Under the pieces are notes generated by a model. That model worked only from the letters and a program-made list of their open reading frames with translations, was not told where the DNA came from and searched no databases. Position numbers and translations under genes: made by a program. 64,000 nt of DNA from Oryzias latipes. Taxonomy: Eukaryota > Chordata > Actinopteri > Beloniformes > Adrianichthyidae. The stretch spans positions 9,987,325 through 10,051,324 of the forward strand of contig NC_019879.2 of the NCBI RefSeq assembly GCF_002234675.1. The letters run 5' to 3'. Of the stretch, positions 31,665 to 44,339 are shown piece by piece. Position 1 is the stretch's first letter. Each line of letters opens with the position of its first letter.

Positions 31665-31960
31665 GTTTGGATTTGTGCAGGGGTTGCACAGGTGGTAAAA
31701 ACCTCAAAGCTGGTTCAAATCCCAGCTGGGTTTTTCAGTTGGTTGTTCTCCTCATTCGTTTGTGGGTTTTCACTGGATTTCTCCCACTGTCCAAAAATAC
31801 GCTTTATAGGTTGATTGGTGACTAAATGAGCCCTTTGTTGTGAATGTGTGTGGGTGTGTGTGTGTGTGTGTGTGTGTGAGATTGTCCCTGATGTATCTAA
31901 GATTGGCTCCCGCGAAAAAAACCCTGACCCTGAACAGGACAAAGATGGATTTATAGATGG
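31665..31960 (+). repeat. SINE-like repeat 'S1' with a (TG)n expansion
   Basis: The head shows a tRNA-like B box (GGTTCAAATCC, within AGCTGGTTCAAATCCCAGC), then GTTGTTCTCCTCATTCG, CTCCCACTGTCCAAAAATAC and GGTTGATTGGTGACTAA. The usual 'GTGTGAATGTGTGT' block has become a (TG)n microsatellite at about 31844-31879. The 3' end is decayed (ACCCTGAACAGGACAAAGAT). Confidence 0.75.
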
Positions 31961-31999
31961 ATAACAAACACATTTTAATCAAATTTTATTGTTTTAGTC

Positions 32000-33180
32000 A
32001 AGATAAAATCATTTTCTATGGAAGAACAACGCTGTTCATGAAATCTCAATTGAGAGGTGGACTCCGACACTTCACGCAGGGATGGGATCGGATTATCTTT
32101 CAGCCTTAATCTCGATATACTCGGTCTTTATCTGGTGACCGAGTGGAAGACAAAATAATCCATGTGGAAACCTCCTGAAGAGACACTGATATGGCATCCT
32201 TTAGCTGAATGTGTTGTGTTTTTCGTTGTTAGGTGGATACAAGGGTTGCCATGCAGGAAGCGGAGTGCCAAAAATATACTATATAGTAGAATATAAATGC
32301 AGATAAAGAAACCTCATATTTTTCATGCATGTGCAGATCAGAGAAACTGGTCTCATTGACACAAGGCCGGTATATTTACGTGACGGAGAGACGGCTGCAG
32401 CGAGATGAATGAATGTGGATGCAATGTCAACTCCTGCTGTCCTCCCTGCCTCCCTCCCTCCCTCCCACTGACTGTAGCCCAGTGGCCTACATAGCTCTTC
32501 AGTAAGGGAATACTATGCTGTATGAATGTGCAAGACAGCTGCAACACAAAATAATCCACAAAACAAAAGAAATAAATCGGCAAGCAAACTGAGTTTTAAT
32601 TAGAAATGATAAGGACAAAACTTTGGCTGCAGCAGCTGAACTTTAATTTAAAGGAAATCCAAGAAGATTTTTTAAAAATATTTTACTCTTCAAAATTTTA
32701 AAGTAATAATAGGTCAAGGGGAACCAAAATTACTCAGCATTTCTGAAAACTGGATTGCACATTTTAATAAGGTCAAATAATTTGCAGATGACTTCCTTCT
32801 GTAGTTTTATTCAACTTCTATTTTAGTTCAAATGGAAGCAAAATACCTAACCTGTTATTTTTATCTGCTTTCACGTTTTAACATTTTCTATTTTAATACG
32901 AAGCCTAAAAAATTTGTTTTCAATGGCAATATTGCATTTAAAAAGTTTTCAATGTTATACTTTTTTCTTTATTATTTATTTGAATAATTTCAGCAGTGTA
33001 AATATTTTTAATTTCAAATTAAAACGGTGTTAATTACCCCACAGTTGACATCCACCTCCACCTTTGCTGTCCCCCCATTGCTCCCTTTTTACCTCCCCGG
33101 TCCTTCACTCTCCCCTTCTGCCTCTGCCACACTGGTCAGAGCTGCACTAAGAAACTCATAAAAAGCTTTTTTTTTTCTTT
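32000..33180. other. mitd1-cracdl spacer, no gene recognised
   Basis: AT-rich noncoding sequence. The only marked features are a CCTCCCTGCCTCCCTCCCTCC run near 32445 and pyrimidine-rich patches near 33050-33120. No exon with a recognisable product was found on either strand. Confidence 0.5.
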
Positions 33181-33329
33181 TCAAAATGGTGGCTTTTCTG
33201 TTGGTTTTATCTCCATAGCAACAATTTCATGTTTTGGTGGACTGGGGGTGATGAACAGCTCTATATAATTTTTAGAAGAATTGGCAAAAGTACACTTTTT
33301 TATTTCCTTGGCAACAGAGGTTTTTTTGT

Positions 33330-33790
33330 TAACCACGCCCACATTCTTAATATGTTCATATGCATATACATTTGTTCAGCTTAAGCCACTGATTCATGTA
33401 TTACATTTTACAGTATTCCAGTATTTAAAAAAATGAGCGAGCAAGAGGGGAATGCTACTATTGCAGCTCACCACACTAACGCAGTTCAAAATCTACAACT
33501 CCTGAATCCAACATTTGTTCCACAGTGGCTTCCCAATGATGCTCAAGGAGTTAGGACGAGAGAAACCAAATTACCTGTGAGGAGTTCGAATTTGTAGCCT
33601 AAATTAAAGGAGATTTTTTTTTCTTTTTTATTCATGATGACAGTGTTTTCCTGAGGTCAAAGGTCAACAATACTTCAGTTGTGGTTGTACACTTAACCTA
33701 GTGGTGTGCATGAAAAATTTTCATGAAGATTGAACAAAAGTTTTTTTTCTCTCATAACGTGCGAAAAATCGCCAAATTTCACACTTTGCC
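33330..33790 (+). repeat. Dispersed repeat 'R2', copy 1
   Basis: Matches 45630-46000: both have TAAGCCA, ATTCATGTATTACATTTT, ACAGTATTC, GCGAGCAA, then TTCAAAAT, then an AAAGGAGATTTTTTTT / AAAGGTGATTTTTTTA block, GAGGTCAAAG and GAACAAAA. The repeat may extend left to 33180 and right to 34040, where there is no second copy in the window to compare. No terminal repeats seen; unclassified. Confidence 0.65.
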
Positions 33791-34079
33791 ACCAACTGGC
33801 TGTAGATCCTGTTGCCATCCCATAATAAATTCAAAACTTCCTTTGGATATCCTCGACAAAAGTGTTTTGGTTTTGTTAGTGGATTTTGGATTTTTTTTAT
33901 CCCCATAAGAGATTTTGGGCCCCATTCCAGCTGTGATGTCATCGTGTTTATGGAGGGGTGCATCACTACGCCGAAATTTCATTATCACAGGGTTTTGGGG
34001 CTACTGTACGTCCGAAATCCCTCCCTAATCCCTAACTGAAGAAAAACTCTATAGTGCAGGACTATCAAGTGCCGTGGAT

Positions 34080-34700
34080 ATTAAAGGGAATCCAGACACC
34101 ATGCTCACTGGTTTTTAGACATTTTTTAAAACTCCAAATTTAATGTCTCCAATGAAACCTAACAAATATGAACTTTTTTTGATGATGTTGCTTTCGAGAA
34201 CATTGTTTCTGCAGAGCGGCAGGAGTTAATCAGAAATTCATGTGCAGGGCAGAGTTGTCATGAAGTGAGCCTTCCCTCATTTCCCATCATCCATCTGTTT
34301 ACACGTTCCCCCACAGTCTCATAGCCATCATACACCAACCCTAACATTACTAGTGCAACAAAAATGGTGAGCTACTCAGTCGTACAGTTAAGATTCAGAT
34401 CTCAGTTCAGATGAGGAAAACAAAGAAAGGAAATGGATGTAATTGTACAAGTGGATGCATCAGAATGGAGCAGAGCAGGGAGGTTATGGGCTGCTGATTG
34501 TAGCTCCTACGTCAAAAATACAATCTATTTCAAAAGTTATTTTTTATTTGCTTCTGATTCACAATGATTTGAATAAAGAAATACTCAGAAATGCAATTTT
34601 AAGCTTAATTTTCTTCATATCTGTCCTCCATCATCAGAAAAATGTCCCAAGATCATGTTAAAAAACACCTGAAACCTGATATTGATTGGAATAAGTCTTT
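34080..34700 (-). repeat. MITE-like family 'M1', near full-length copy
   Basis: Reverse orientation. Shared blocks in reverse order: CTGCAGAGCGGCAGGAGTT, TCCCATCATCCATCTGTTTA, CACCAACCCTAACATTAC, ATGGAGCAGAGCAGGGAGG, GATTCACAATGATTTGAAT, GTCCTCCATCATCAGAAAAA and the terminal AAGTCTTTAAG. It lies just upstream of the cracdl noncoding exon. Confidence 0.75.
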
Positions 34701-35144
34701 AAGCACATTAAATTACACCTTTGACTGCAGTTTAGATATATTGAAACTGTACATTCCAGGGCTGTTCTATTGAATTTTTCAACCTGCAACATACAGCCCC
34801 CCCCCGGGGATCATGTGGGGAGGAGTCAGAAGTGTAAACAGTTCTATGAGCCATAATCCTGAATGCGTGTCCTCTTTCCAACGGGGGCTTTATTTTTTTT
34901 TTCCCTCTACTCTCATTTCTGGGCCTAAAATCAGGTTAGCGTTTTATAAGGAGCTTAGCGCAGAGGGCCACAGTGTGCCACTAATGTAATAGAGTATCCC
35001 TCTCCCTCCTTCTCTCACACATTCTCATCTGTCCTCCTTTTTCTTTCTGCATTTGCTTACCCAGTCATTCAGTGACCTTCTCCCTCTCTTTATTTCCCTG
35101 TGCTGTTTTTTTTCCCACCTCCCTCAGTTATTTGCCTCTTGCTC

Positions 35145-35195
35145 TGCAGATCTGGCTAGCCTGAGGTTTAAACCTGAGAGAAGGACAAACCGAAG
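35145..35195 (+). promoter_or_regulatory. cracdl: Candidate cracdl noncoding exon 1
   Basis: GGACAAACCGAAG followed by GTAAGTTCC is a near-consensus splice donor after 35195. The next exon opens at 36031 after TTCTTTTCCAG and carries the ATG 11 bases in. The 5' limit of exon 1 is not visible. A TTTTATAAGG at about 34943 could be a TATA-like box. Confidence 0.45.
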
Positions 35196-36041
35196 GTAAG
35201 TTCCTTTACTTTTGATGAGAGCAGGACTGTCTGTGTTTTTTCAGGTGAGATTCCCGGGAATCTGTGCTCCGTGCTAAGCTCCTGATGTGGATTATTATGG
35301 TGCAACAGTCTTACAAAGATCTCTCTGCAATGTCAATATAATCGAGGAGATTATTCTTTGTTTTTCTGTGGAATATATTAGCTGTGTGAGCTGTAAAGAG
35401 TTTGGTTGGTTTTGTTGGAGCTATAAAACAAACAAGTTTAATTAAAGCGGAGAAGTTTGGACACTTTTTTCCCCCTTTGAGTGTCATGAGACAATCATGT
35501 GTGCTTTTAAAAAGGTGTACTTTGTGCAGCAATGTGGACTTTGGCTGTTTAACACCTCTTGTCTTATCATGCAAGACCATGCTATGTCTCAGAGGCACAG
35601 CTTCGGTTGTTTATAAATCTCAGACTCAATACCTTCTCTAGGATATGGTCAAAAGCAACAAAAACAGTAAAAAAAACAATGAAACCTCTGCATCCTGATT
35701 GTCTACTTTGCTCAAATGTTAACTTACCTATGGTTTTTGTAACCATTTCTATCTTCAGTTCATTATATTTTGTTGATCTTCGGGCAACCTCACCCATCCA
35801 GTGTTGTTGCAGTAATGGTTAGCTTTTCTCCTGATAATGCAGAGTAATAAACCTTTGAACCGCACGCCCGTATTTGATCCTGAGATCTCACAGCTGCAGT
35901 ATTCATTCCACTTTTGGTGCCCTCCACTATGGGACCTCTAAAAACTGTATGACTTTACTTTTTGGTACTTTTTTTGGTTCAGTTCTCCTTTCTGTTATCA
36001 CCTCTCTCATTTTTTGCATTTCTTTTCCAGAGATCAGACTG

Positions 36042-39000
36042 ATGGAGTCTTTTTCTGGAGATGCAGAAGAAGGTACAGAGGACCTTGCAGGTGAGATTAA
36101 CTTCAAATTTCCTAAAATAAGAATGAAAAGACACATCAATAAGATAGAAAATGCTATGGAGAAATAATGTGAATGCTAAGGATGATAAGAACAAGAGAAG
36201 AGAGTCCTTCTGCATGTCTGAATCTGTGTCCCGAATCTGTTTCAGGGAATAAAAAGTTCAAAATAAGGTCTCTGAAAACGCGACTGTTCCGGAAGAGTAA
36301 GAAATCGGGGGAAGAGAAAGCAGAGAAACTCAGCCAATCAGCCAGTGACATAACTTTTGCAGAGAGACTTGGATCAGATGAGGATTTACTGTGAGTAGGA
36401 AGTTTTTATTTTTTATTTTTTAATGTCAGATGCATCCTTTTTTTTTTTTACAATTGAAGTTCATACACCCTCTCTTTTTTTCCTTTTCACCCTCTCAGAA
36501 GCGGTCAGAGAATAATGGGCTCTCGAGCATTTTCCCATGACAGCATCTTCCTGTCTGAGGAGGGTCTGTCAGACCCGGAACCAGCCAGGATTTTATCTCA
36601 AGAAAACGTTCCCGGCAAAATCAAAGCTCTTCAGGTACTGCTTTTTTGTTTTAAGACGTGAAATATAATATTTATTGTCATTATTGACACTATTTCTAAA
36701 GCATTAAGCTGTTTCCTTCCATCATAGATGAAGCTTCAGCTGCAGAAAATGCATTTTGGGCCCCCCCCTATGGTTTTACCCGTCAGAAGTCCAGACTCAG
36801 AAGACAAGTGTGGACATTCGGAGGATCTCTTTTTTCAAAGCTCACGTGACACCTCAGGAGAAACGGTCTCATCCCAGGGGACCCTCAACAAGGTAATAAA
36901 GCATCTCAAAGTTGAAAATGTGGCGTTCCTTCTCGCAATTCCTGGTTTTGTTGACTAAAGTCATCAAAAATCATCTGATTGTAATGTGTCTTACTGAGGA
37001 ATGTCCATCTCAGACAAACTGAATCCAAATTATTTTTTATTTATTCAATATAAATGAATCCAAAAAGAAAAACATAAGGGGAGCTACAGGTAGCTCCTCT
37101 TTGCCTCTGTAGGTCTGAAGGGGAAAAAGCTGCAGGCAAAGGCTGAAAGTTATGAGCACACATTTGCCAGAACTGAAGTGTGCTGAGCGAAAGCACAACA
37201 ACCACAGCTGTAAACAGAGATACTGAACAGATAGTCTCTGATGTCAGTCGTTGGATTCTGATCAGTTAAAATGAAGTCTGGAGTCAGACGTTAATCAGGT
37301 TTGGTCAGCGCCTGACTCCAATAAAGTTGGGTTCACATATTGGTCCATCCAATTGCCCTTAAAGACCCACTCTGATGGAAAATGTTGTTTTTGGTGTTTT
37401 TACACATGTTCTTGTGGCATTTTTCTGATGATGGAGGACAAAAATAAAGAAAATCTATCTTGAAATTTAACTTCTGACCATTTCTTTATTCAAATCGCTG
37501 TGAATCAGGTGTAGATTAAAAAATGGAGTTAGAAAAAGCTTATAAGTGTGTTCAAATGTTACTATGGTGGGCCACAAGCTCCCTGCTCCTCTTCATTCTG
37601 ATGCATCCCCTCCCAGACAAACAGATCCATGTACGTCATTGTTGTCCTCGTCTGAGCTGGAATCTGGATAAAAACTATACAGCTGGATAGCTCTAATTTG
37701 CTCGCCATTTTTGTTTCACTAGTAATGTTAGGTTGAGGTTGTGAAACGCTCAAATCTAGCATGAGAGCAAGTAAACAGATGGATGATGAGAAGTGGGGGC
37801 AGGCTTACCCTGCGCCACCCAACTCTGAGCTTCTTTATTTTGGCTAAAAATGGCATAATCATAATTAAAAGACCATTGGGAAGACTTTGAAAATAAACCA
37901 AAAGATGATCGAAGTGGAACTTTAAACAAATGCACAACTTTGAGCTCTGATTAAATCAAAACAGCTGACATGCAGTTGTTATCAGTAGCAGTCATATCAA
38001 TATTAATGGAAAATGTACTTAAAATCAGACTGTAAAAATAATTATTTTTGCTGTAAAGTTGGACTTTTAAATCCTGAAAGTTCTTGGGAACTTGCTCCAT
38101 TTTGTAACCAGCCTCCAGTGGTTTTTATGGAACTGCAATATTTGAAACTAAACAAGCAGATACCTCTCAACTCTCAAGCAAGAATGAGTCAGAAAACACG
38201 TTCCAAATGATTTCAAGTTGAGGTTTTCACTAAAAAATTCTAAAACGCTTTCTACAAGTGAATAGCCAGGAGCCTCTCTGTCTGAGGTAGCTTGTTAAAA
38301 GTCCCACTCTAATCATTATTTTTTCTGCTTTTAAAGTTCCCAGTGGTCTGTTAGTTATGATTATGCCGTTTTTAGCAAAAACAAAAAAAACAACACCTGT
38401 TGTTTTTTAGGACATAGTTTCTGCAGAACAGCAGGAATGTTGGCACGGAGTTAGCCCACCCGTATTTCCCATGATCCATCTCTTTACACACTCTCCCACT
38501 AGCTTACAGCCCCTTACAACCCCAACCTAACATTACAAGTGCATTTAAAAGTGTCAGACTCAGACAAAGAAAACAAAGACGGTCATGAATCCAGACATCT
38601 ACAAGTGGATCCATCAGAATGGAGCGGAGCAGGGAGCTTGTGGCTGACTGATTAAAGCTCTGACCTCACAACTGCAGGCTTTTTCCTACAGGATTTTTTT
38701 CGTCTTCTGCTGATTCACAATGATTTGAATGAAGAAATACTCAAAAATGCAGTTTTAAGCCTAAAATTCTTTACATGTGACCTCCATCATGAAAAAAATG
38801 CTACAAGAACACGTTTAAAATGCCCAAAATATGATTTTCATCCGAGATGGTCTTTAAAGAAAACTTGCCATTATTGTTGTGTTATTAGCTTCACAATCTC
38901 ACAAAGTTCAAGCTCTGAGGCAAAATGTAATTATTTGCAATGATTTAGGGAAACAAGAGCAAAAAAAGACCTAACTGAGGTATATCTGTTCCTTTTGTGA

Positions 39001-42000
39001 AATTATATACAACTCCAATGAGTTTTAACAGAAACATGTTTGTAGCAGCTTCTTTAACAGCCTATTCTTTCTGCAGTTCTTTTTTAATTAAAAGCAGACA
39101 GGCTTAAAAACAGTTTTTATTTGCAGCTTCTCAGCAGTTCAAAGCTTCACCTGATCCAGGGTCACTGCACAAGTTGCCAGATCTTTTTTTTGGCCGAAAC
39201 CTGAGCTTCTTTCTTAGATAACGACTTGCTGAACAAAACTAGGTGTTCACTGTCATGTTTGCATTCTTAAAGGTTTGCAGTTGATTTTCCGGAATAATCT
39301 AATTTCTTTACTGTCAATTAAACTGGAAACCTGGTTAAAAACCACTTTCTCATCAGCTTTTTACAAAAGTCCATGCTCACCACAAAGCTACAGAGACTTA
39401 CTTTCAACAAAGATGGGCAACTGGATGAAAGAGGCATCACTTATTAAGACCTGAGTCCTTTTTAAATAAATGTCTGACTAAAACTTTATTCAACCCAAAG
39501 AATTCAGAGCTCCCAAAACCGTTTTCTATAAATGTGTTTCATTGTGGCTTGTGCTCAAAATTTTAAGGAATTCTCAGAATTCATCAGACAAAATTCAGCT
39601 TGGTAAAAAAATTATCTACTTTTCAAAAAAAGAATGCAGTAAAAAATAGCAAGTATGGATCAATTGAAGAAATCCTAATAAGCTAATTCACTTGAAAATA
39701 ATTTCTTTTGTTTTTATCTTTCAGACTCAGCTGGTTTATCCGCCTCTCTGTCCTATTTCCAAACCTCCACCAACTAAAACTTTGTCCCCGACTTTTTCCA
39801 ATCCTTGGTCTTATTCTGCCACCAAAAATTCCCCTACATCTACCATCGAGCCTCTGTTAGATTTTGGCACTCCGCCCAGAGCCCTTTCACGCTTAGATAG
39901 CTCTGCGGCACGCCACAGAATGTCCGTGAAGCCCAGAAACCAGAGAGCCAGCACCAAGAAGAAGATCTCCTCTGTGGTGAGACACCAGCTCCACTCACCT
40001 GTGAGAAGATAACAACAAAACCATCCTCTGTCTTTGTTGTTATGAACTTCTTTTTTGTTTCTCTGCAGTCTCAGTCTGTGTCCTTTCCACAAAACAACAA
40101 GGAGGAGTCAGAGAAGGAGCACGAGCAGAAGAGTGGTGTGAAGGAGGAAATGACAGAGAAGTCAGAAGAAGAGGTTCCACAGCAACTTCAATTGAAGTCT
40201 GAGGAGTCTCCACCCATCACTTCAGACCCGCCACTCAAATTATCCGATCCAAACCTCCCACAACACAACCATGCTCCTCCTGAGGATGTGCTCCTAAGGG
40301 TTCTCCAAGTTAATCCTGACATGGATGCCGTAGAGGCTTTTTCCAATGAACCTTCTTCCTTCTTAGAGTCAGAACTTAAAAACAAAAGAGAAACAGATTT
40401 GGGAAAACAAGTAATTTTTCATGAAAAGACAAAAACGGGAATGGCTGAGGTTCTGTCAGACCAGATATCAAGTAACCTCAGCTCACCGGTGCCCACCAAG
40501 TCTGGCTGTGCTCCCTTTGAGGGCCAGAGCTTCAGAGGGATAACAAGGCCTTCTCCAGGATCTGGATCTTTCCATTTCTCCAGTGTCAAAAGCGGTGATG
40601 ATGATAGACCCCGTTCAAGCAGTTTTGTGCTGAAGCAGGCGGAAGCTTTACTCAAGAGGGAGGAGAAAATCGTGAGGGACAAAGAAGATCTTAAAGGCTT
40701 CCAGCTCAAAGGCAGCCCCTTTGCCCTGGGACGCTTTAAACAAGAGGGAGCATCTATCAAAGTCTCAGGAGCTCCGTGGGATAAGAAAGACAGTGCCAAA
40801 ACTGAAGAACCAGCATCACCAACCAAAACCGTACTTGTGGAAACCGTTGCTGCGGAAACGGAGGAGGCGGACGACAGCCCGGGGCAGTTAGAGGAGGCGG
40901 AGGAAGTCACAGAGGCCCGGGAGGAGGAAAAAAAGACAGCATTCGGTATTAAACTGCGGGCCACTTCTCAGTCGATCAAATTCCGATCGGAAGCAGCTAC
41001 TAACCGCCTTTCAAAGACAGTCATGCAAGAGGAGCTCAGCGAGAAGCCAAAAAAAACGGAAGTAGGTGAAAAATCCAGTGGAATGTCGGAAAAGTTGCCT
41101 ACAAGCACCAGCTCCACCCTTAGACCAACAGGTGACATGGCTTCATATTCTGTTCCTGCAAAATGACAGAAAATTACATACTGAAATGAAAAAAGACAAC
41201 ACATGTTTTGATCTTTTTTTTAAATATTTTTGTGGGTGACAGATTTTTACTCTACTCATTATTAAGAAAGAAAGAAAGAAAGTTCCTGCAGCAAAGATGA
41301 TTTGTTGTAGTAAATAATCATTCAGCACCATAGATAAGATTTCCTCTGATGACGGAAGAACCTTGTACTCATAAACATTACAGGCTTGCTTTAACTGTTG
41401 CCAAGGAGATCTAACAGATGTTTGTCTTTCCCCAGATCCGGCTCCAGCTGGTGTCTCCTTTCAGATAAAGCACAACATCCCCCCGACTGACAATCTCGAC
41501 TCCCCCAACACAGTCCAAACATCCTCCTCCAGCGTCAAAGAAACAGAGCCACAGCCCGGCCCCCAAACGTCCTCATCCGAGGTGTCCTGGATGAGTCTGG
41601 CAATGGAAAAGACCAGGACTCTCCAGCAGCTTTTCACAAGCAGACTTTCCAGAGATTCAGGAGCCCGAACACAACCACAATCTACGGTTCAAACAGAGGC
41701 CACATCTGGGATGCAAACACACAAGGAGACGACGAGTGGTCAACAAAATCCAACTGTGCCATCAGCTACAAATCCAACGATTGCAGATAAAAAAGCTGTT
41801 GGAGAGCCTTCCTCCGGCACGTTCCTCAGAGACGTTCAAAGCACAGCTCGGCCGCAGGGACAGTCTGTGGATCAAAGTGAGACGAAAATTGTCCTACAAT
41901 CTCAAAATGAGACAGTAACGTGTCAGCAGCATCTGGCGCAAACTCCAAACCAACCTTTGTCAGATGCAGCATGGGAAGAATCCGTTCAAACTCTAGAGAC

Positions 42001-43291
42001 GTCTCTGAAACCATCGATAGTGGTAAAAAGGCAGAAGATGACGTCTCCTGCTCTGTCGCACATCTCCAGAGAGTCATATTCCTTTAAACAAACCAAAGAA
42101 GATCAGTCACAGCTAAACCCAAGCCTACACACCTCACAGTCTGTTTCTCCTTCAGCACTGCAAACCAACCCATGGATGAGCCTGTCCCCCTTGCGCTCTG
42201 CATCACAAACAGTCAGCTCATCTCATTCTGCACAGGTGAACGCCCCAGAGCCGCTTGCACAGGCGTCAGTCCAGCACCAGCAGGCACCCTGGAGCAATCC
42301 ACCCGCCGGCCAGCTCAAGTCAACAACTGCAGCTCAGACACCGACTCCTGCAGGTCCTCCTGCAGACTCTGCCTCTGAGAGTGGGGAGAAAGAACCCCCC
42401 ACGCAGAAGGACGTGCCATCCCTCTCAGTGAGGCGAGCAGTGTGGACAGGTTCAGCCAGCGACAGGGCCGTGTTTCTTGAAAAACGCACAGCGTGGACCA
42501 CTACACCTGTGATCAAAGGGGTTCGTGGTGCTCCTTTGGGGCTCATTCAGTCTTTAAAGCAAGTAAAATGTTTAACCCTTTGAGGCCTGAATTTATTTCC
42601 ATGTATGAAAAAAAATCACATGTTTTTGCTAAATTGATTTAATGCTGAGTTAAAGTCAGTTTTGGAGCAGTTGCATATTTCCATGAATAGGCATCAAGGG
42701 GTTAAAGAATTAAATATTTTCCTGAAAAATCAGGAGGCTCAGATCAGGCACGTGCAATGCTTTTACATTTGTTTTTTTAGGTTTCCTCTATAAGTTGCTT
42801 AGTAAAGCAACTTTGAAAGCTTTTGGAGTAATTATCATATCGTTAAACTACCAAGATATTGGTTTCACGTCCTTCATCAGTGATTTTTCTCTCTCCAGGT
42901 GGAATTAAGGAAACCTCAAACAGAAGTGCAGACAGCCAGCGAACCCCCATCTCCAGCAAAAGTGACACCTCCAAGCAAAGACACGACTGCCGACGGAAAG
43001 CAGTGGGTAAAGCCTGCCTCAGGTAAGACTGACTTCTAAAACTAAAAGAAATCTACCTGCTATGTAAGATTAAAATTTGCTTTTTTTTCTTCAGAGTCAA
43101 GCCCCACCAAAGTACCAGAAAAGCCTCGCGATGAAAAATGGCTAAGGAGAAACCTGGGCTCGTCTCCATCACCGTCATCGTCACCTACGCAGCCGTCAGT
43201 GCTGCAGTCCATGTCTGACAGCGGGCAGCCATCCTGGATGGAGCTGGCGAAGAGAAAGTCCATGGCGTGGAGTGATAAGACCATGGACTAA
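36042..43291 (+). CDS. cracdl: CRACD-like protein (capping protein-inhibiting regulator of actin, paralogue), complete
   Basis: Coding exons 36042-36090, 36246-36390, 36499-36634, 36728-36892, 39725-39976, 40069-41131, 41436-42562, 42899-43022 and 43095-43291 (3258 nt, 1085 aa). The family is CRACD/KIAA1211, linked to actin filament dynamics by inhibiting capping protein; the function here is by homology. The diagnostic motif MGSRAFSHDSIFLSEEG is internal, from residue 71, preceded by a basic segment (KTRLFRKSKKSG). Later blocks are RLDSSAARHRMSVKPRNQR (exon 5), FGIKLRATSQSIKFRSEA near the end of exon 6, SWMSLAMEKTRTLQQ in exon 7, and the C-terminal PSWMELAKRKSMAWSD matching the conserved family end. 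Most of the rest is low-complexity, Ser/Pro/Glu-rich and probably disordered. The choice of CRACDL over CRACD rests on synteny. Intron 4 (2.8 kb) holds two inverted M1 copies. Confidence 0.88.
37361..37923 (+). repeat. MITE-like family 'M1', full-length reference copy
   Basis: Begins TTAAAGACCCACTCTGATGG and ends GATCGAAGTGGAACTTTAA, imperfect inverted ends of about 18 bases. It is 563 bp with no transposase frame. Internal landmarks: CATGTTCTTGTGGCATTTTT, GTGAATCAGG, CCACAAGCTCCCTGCTCC, GATCCATGTACGTCATTG, CGTCTGAGCTGGAATC, TAATGTTAGG. Other copies in the window share this order. Superfamily not assigned; the outer TTAA could be target or terminus. Confidence 0.8.
38300..38860 (-). repeat. 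MITE-like family 'M1', full-length copy in reverse orientation
   Basis: Reverse-complement counterpart of 37361-37923, about 380 bases away in the same cracdl intron. Shared blocks: CTGCAGAACAGCAGGAATG, CCATGATCCATCTCTTTACA, CAACCTAACATTAC, ATGGAGCGGAGCAGGGAG, GATTCACAATGATTTGAAT and a terminal GATGGTCTTTAAAG. Confidence 0.8.
38861..39724. other. cracdl intron 4, 3' part
   Basis: AT-rich noncoding sequence leading to the acceptor TTTTATCTTTCAG before 39725. No repeat copy or open frame of interest was seen. Confidence 0.5.
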
Positions 43292-43513
43292 TGAGGAGAT
43301 AATCAATGCAGGAAGTTGTAAAAAATTAGAATTGCTGAGATTTCACAGAGATGCTGATTTAACTCTTCAGTCAGTTTTGAGTGTGAGGTGGTTTTAATTG
43401 TAAAATGTTGATTGTTCTGTAAGCATACTGAAGGTTAATGCCAATCCCATTTCAATGTGTCTGTTTATGAATTACATACGAATCCTTCAGCATTTCACAG
43501 CTTTGTAAATTTC

Positions 43514-43519
43514 AATAAA
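43514..43519 (+). terminator. cracdl: cracdl polyadenylation signal (AATAAA)
   Basis: Canonical hexamer 223 bases after the stop codon, in the context TTTCAATAAATTTCTT. It gives a compact 3' UTR. Confidence 0.6.
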
Positions 43520-43679
43520 TTTCTTATACAGATGGCTTCAGTTGATCCCTGTGATGCTGAACGGATGAAACCAACACAGAAGACACCCGTTTATTTAGCT
43601 TACAACCCCCCCTGCAGGTCAGATATTGGAACTGCACTTGAACGAGCACGAACGGTTTTCCATTTTCTTTAAAAAGCGT

Positions 43680-43760
43680 GTTTTCAGACTCCACAGTGGT
43701 GCAGGTTCGAATCCCATCTGAGACCTTTCTGTGTGGAGTTTTCACGTTTTTTGACCCCCA
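43680..43760 (+). repeat. SINE-like repeat 'S1', fragment
   Basis: Short piece with a perfect B-box match (GGTTCGAATCC) followed by CTTTCTGTGTGGAGTTTTCA, the head of S1. The rest is absent. Confidence 0.6.
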
Positions 43761-44339
43761 AGTAAAAAAAATAATATCTGAAGTTTTTAGCACACATTTT
43801 TATTTCTAAACAAAGACTATTCTCTTTTTTCTGAATGACGAGGCATTACGACAAACTGCTGCTAATTCACAGAATTATTTAAAAGGGCAAGTCGTCAGTT
43901 ACTGAAATCATGGACCCTTTTCAGAAACACAATGGAGATAGAATAGTCTAGAATTTAGTTTTAACTTGACCTGGAAAATGCATTCATTTTTACCCTAAAA
44001 GTTTAACATCTGTAAATGAACACCTTGCTCTGAGGCGTGTTCTTTCAACTGAAATCTGCTTTTACCCTTAAAGATTCCATAGCTCTCTAGAATTATCTTT
44101 CTTATGTTATCTATATATGATCTAGTATATTTTAGAAAATTTCAACAAAGGTTCAAAGGTGTTTAATAGGTTAAGTAGAAAAGTATTCAATTTGCACCAA
44201 AAAGGCAATAAATGTACTTTTTAACAATAAGATTTTTAAAAACCTGGTGAAGATTTTAAAAAACCCTTTTAATGCAAACAATTCATGCTTTAATGGCCTT
44301 ATGTTTTGTGTTACAACCTTACAGTAGCACTTTTACTCC

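Noticed and set aside
31715-31982. Minus-strand ORFs with His-Thr runs
   Set aside because: Translation of the (TG)n microsatellite inside an S1 repeat.
40419-40964. Minus-strand ORF of 181 codons
   Set aside because: Antisense shadow of the large cracdl exon 6; Ser/Leu-rich with no domain.
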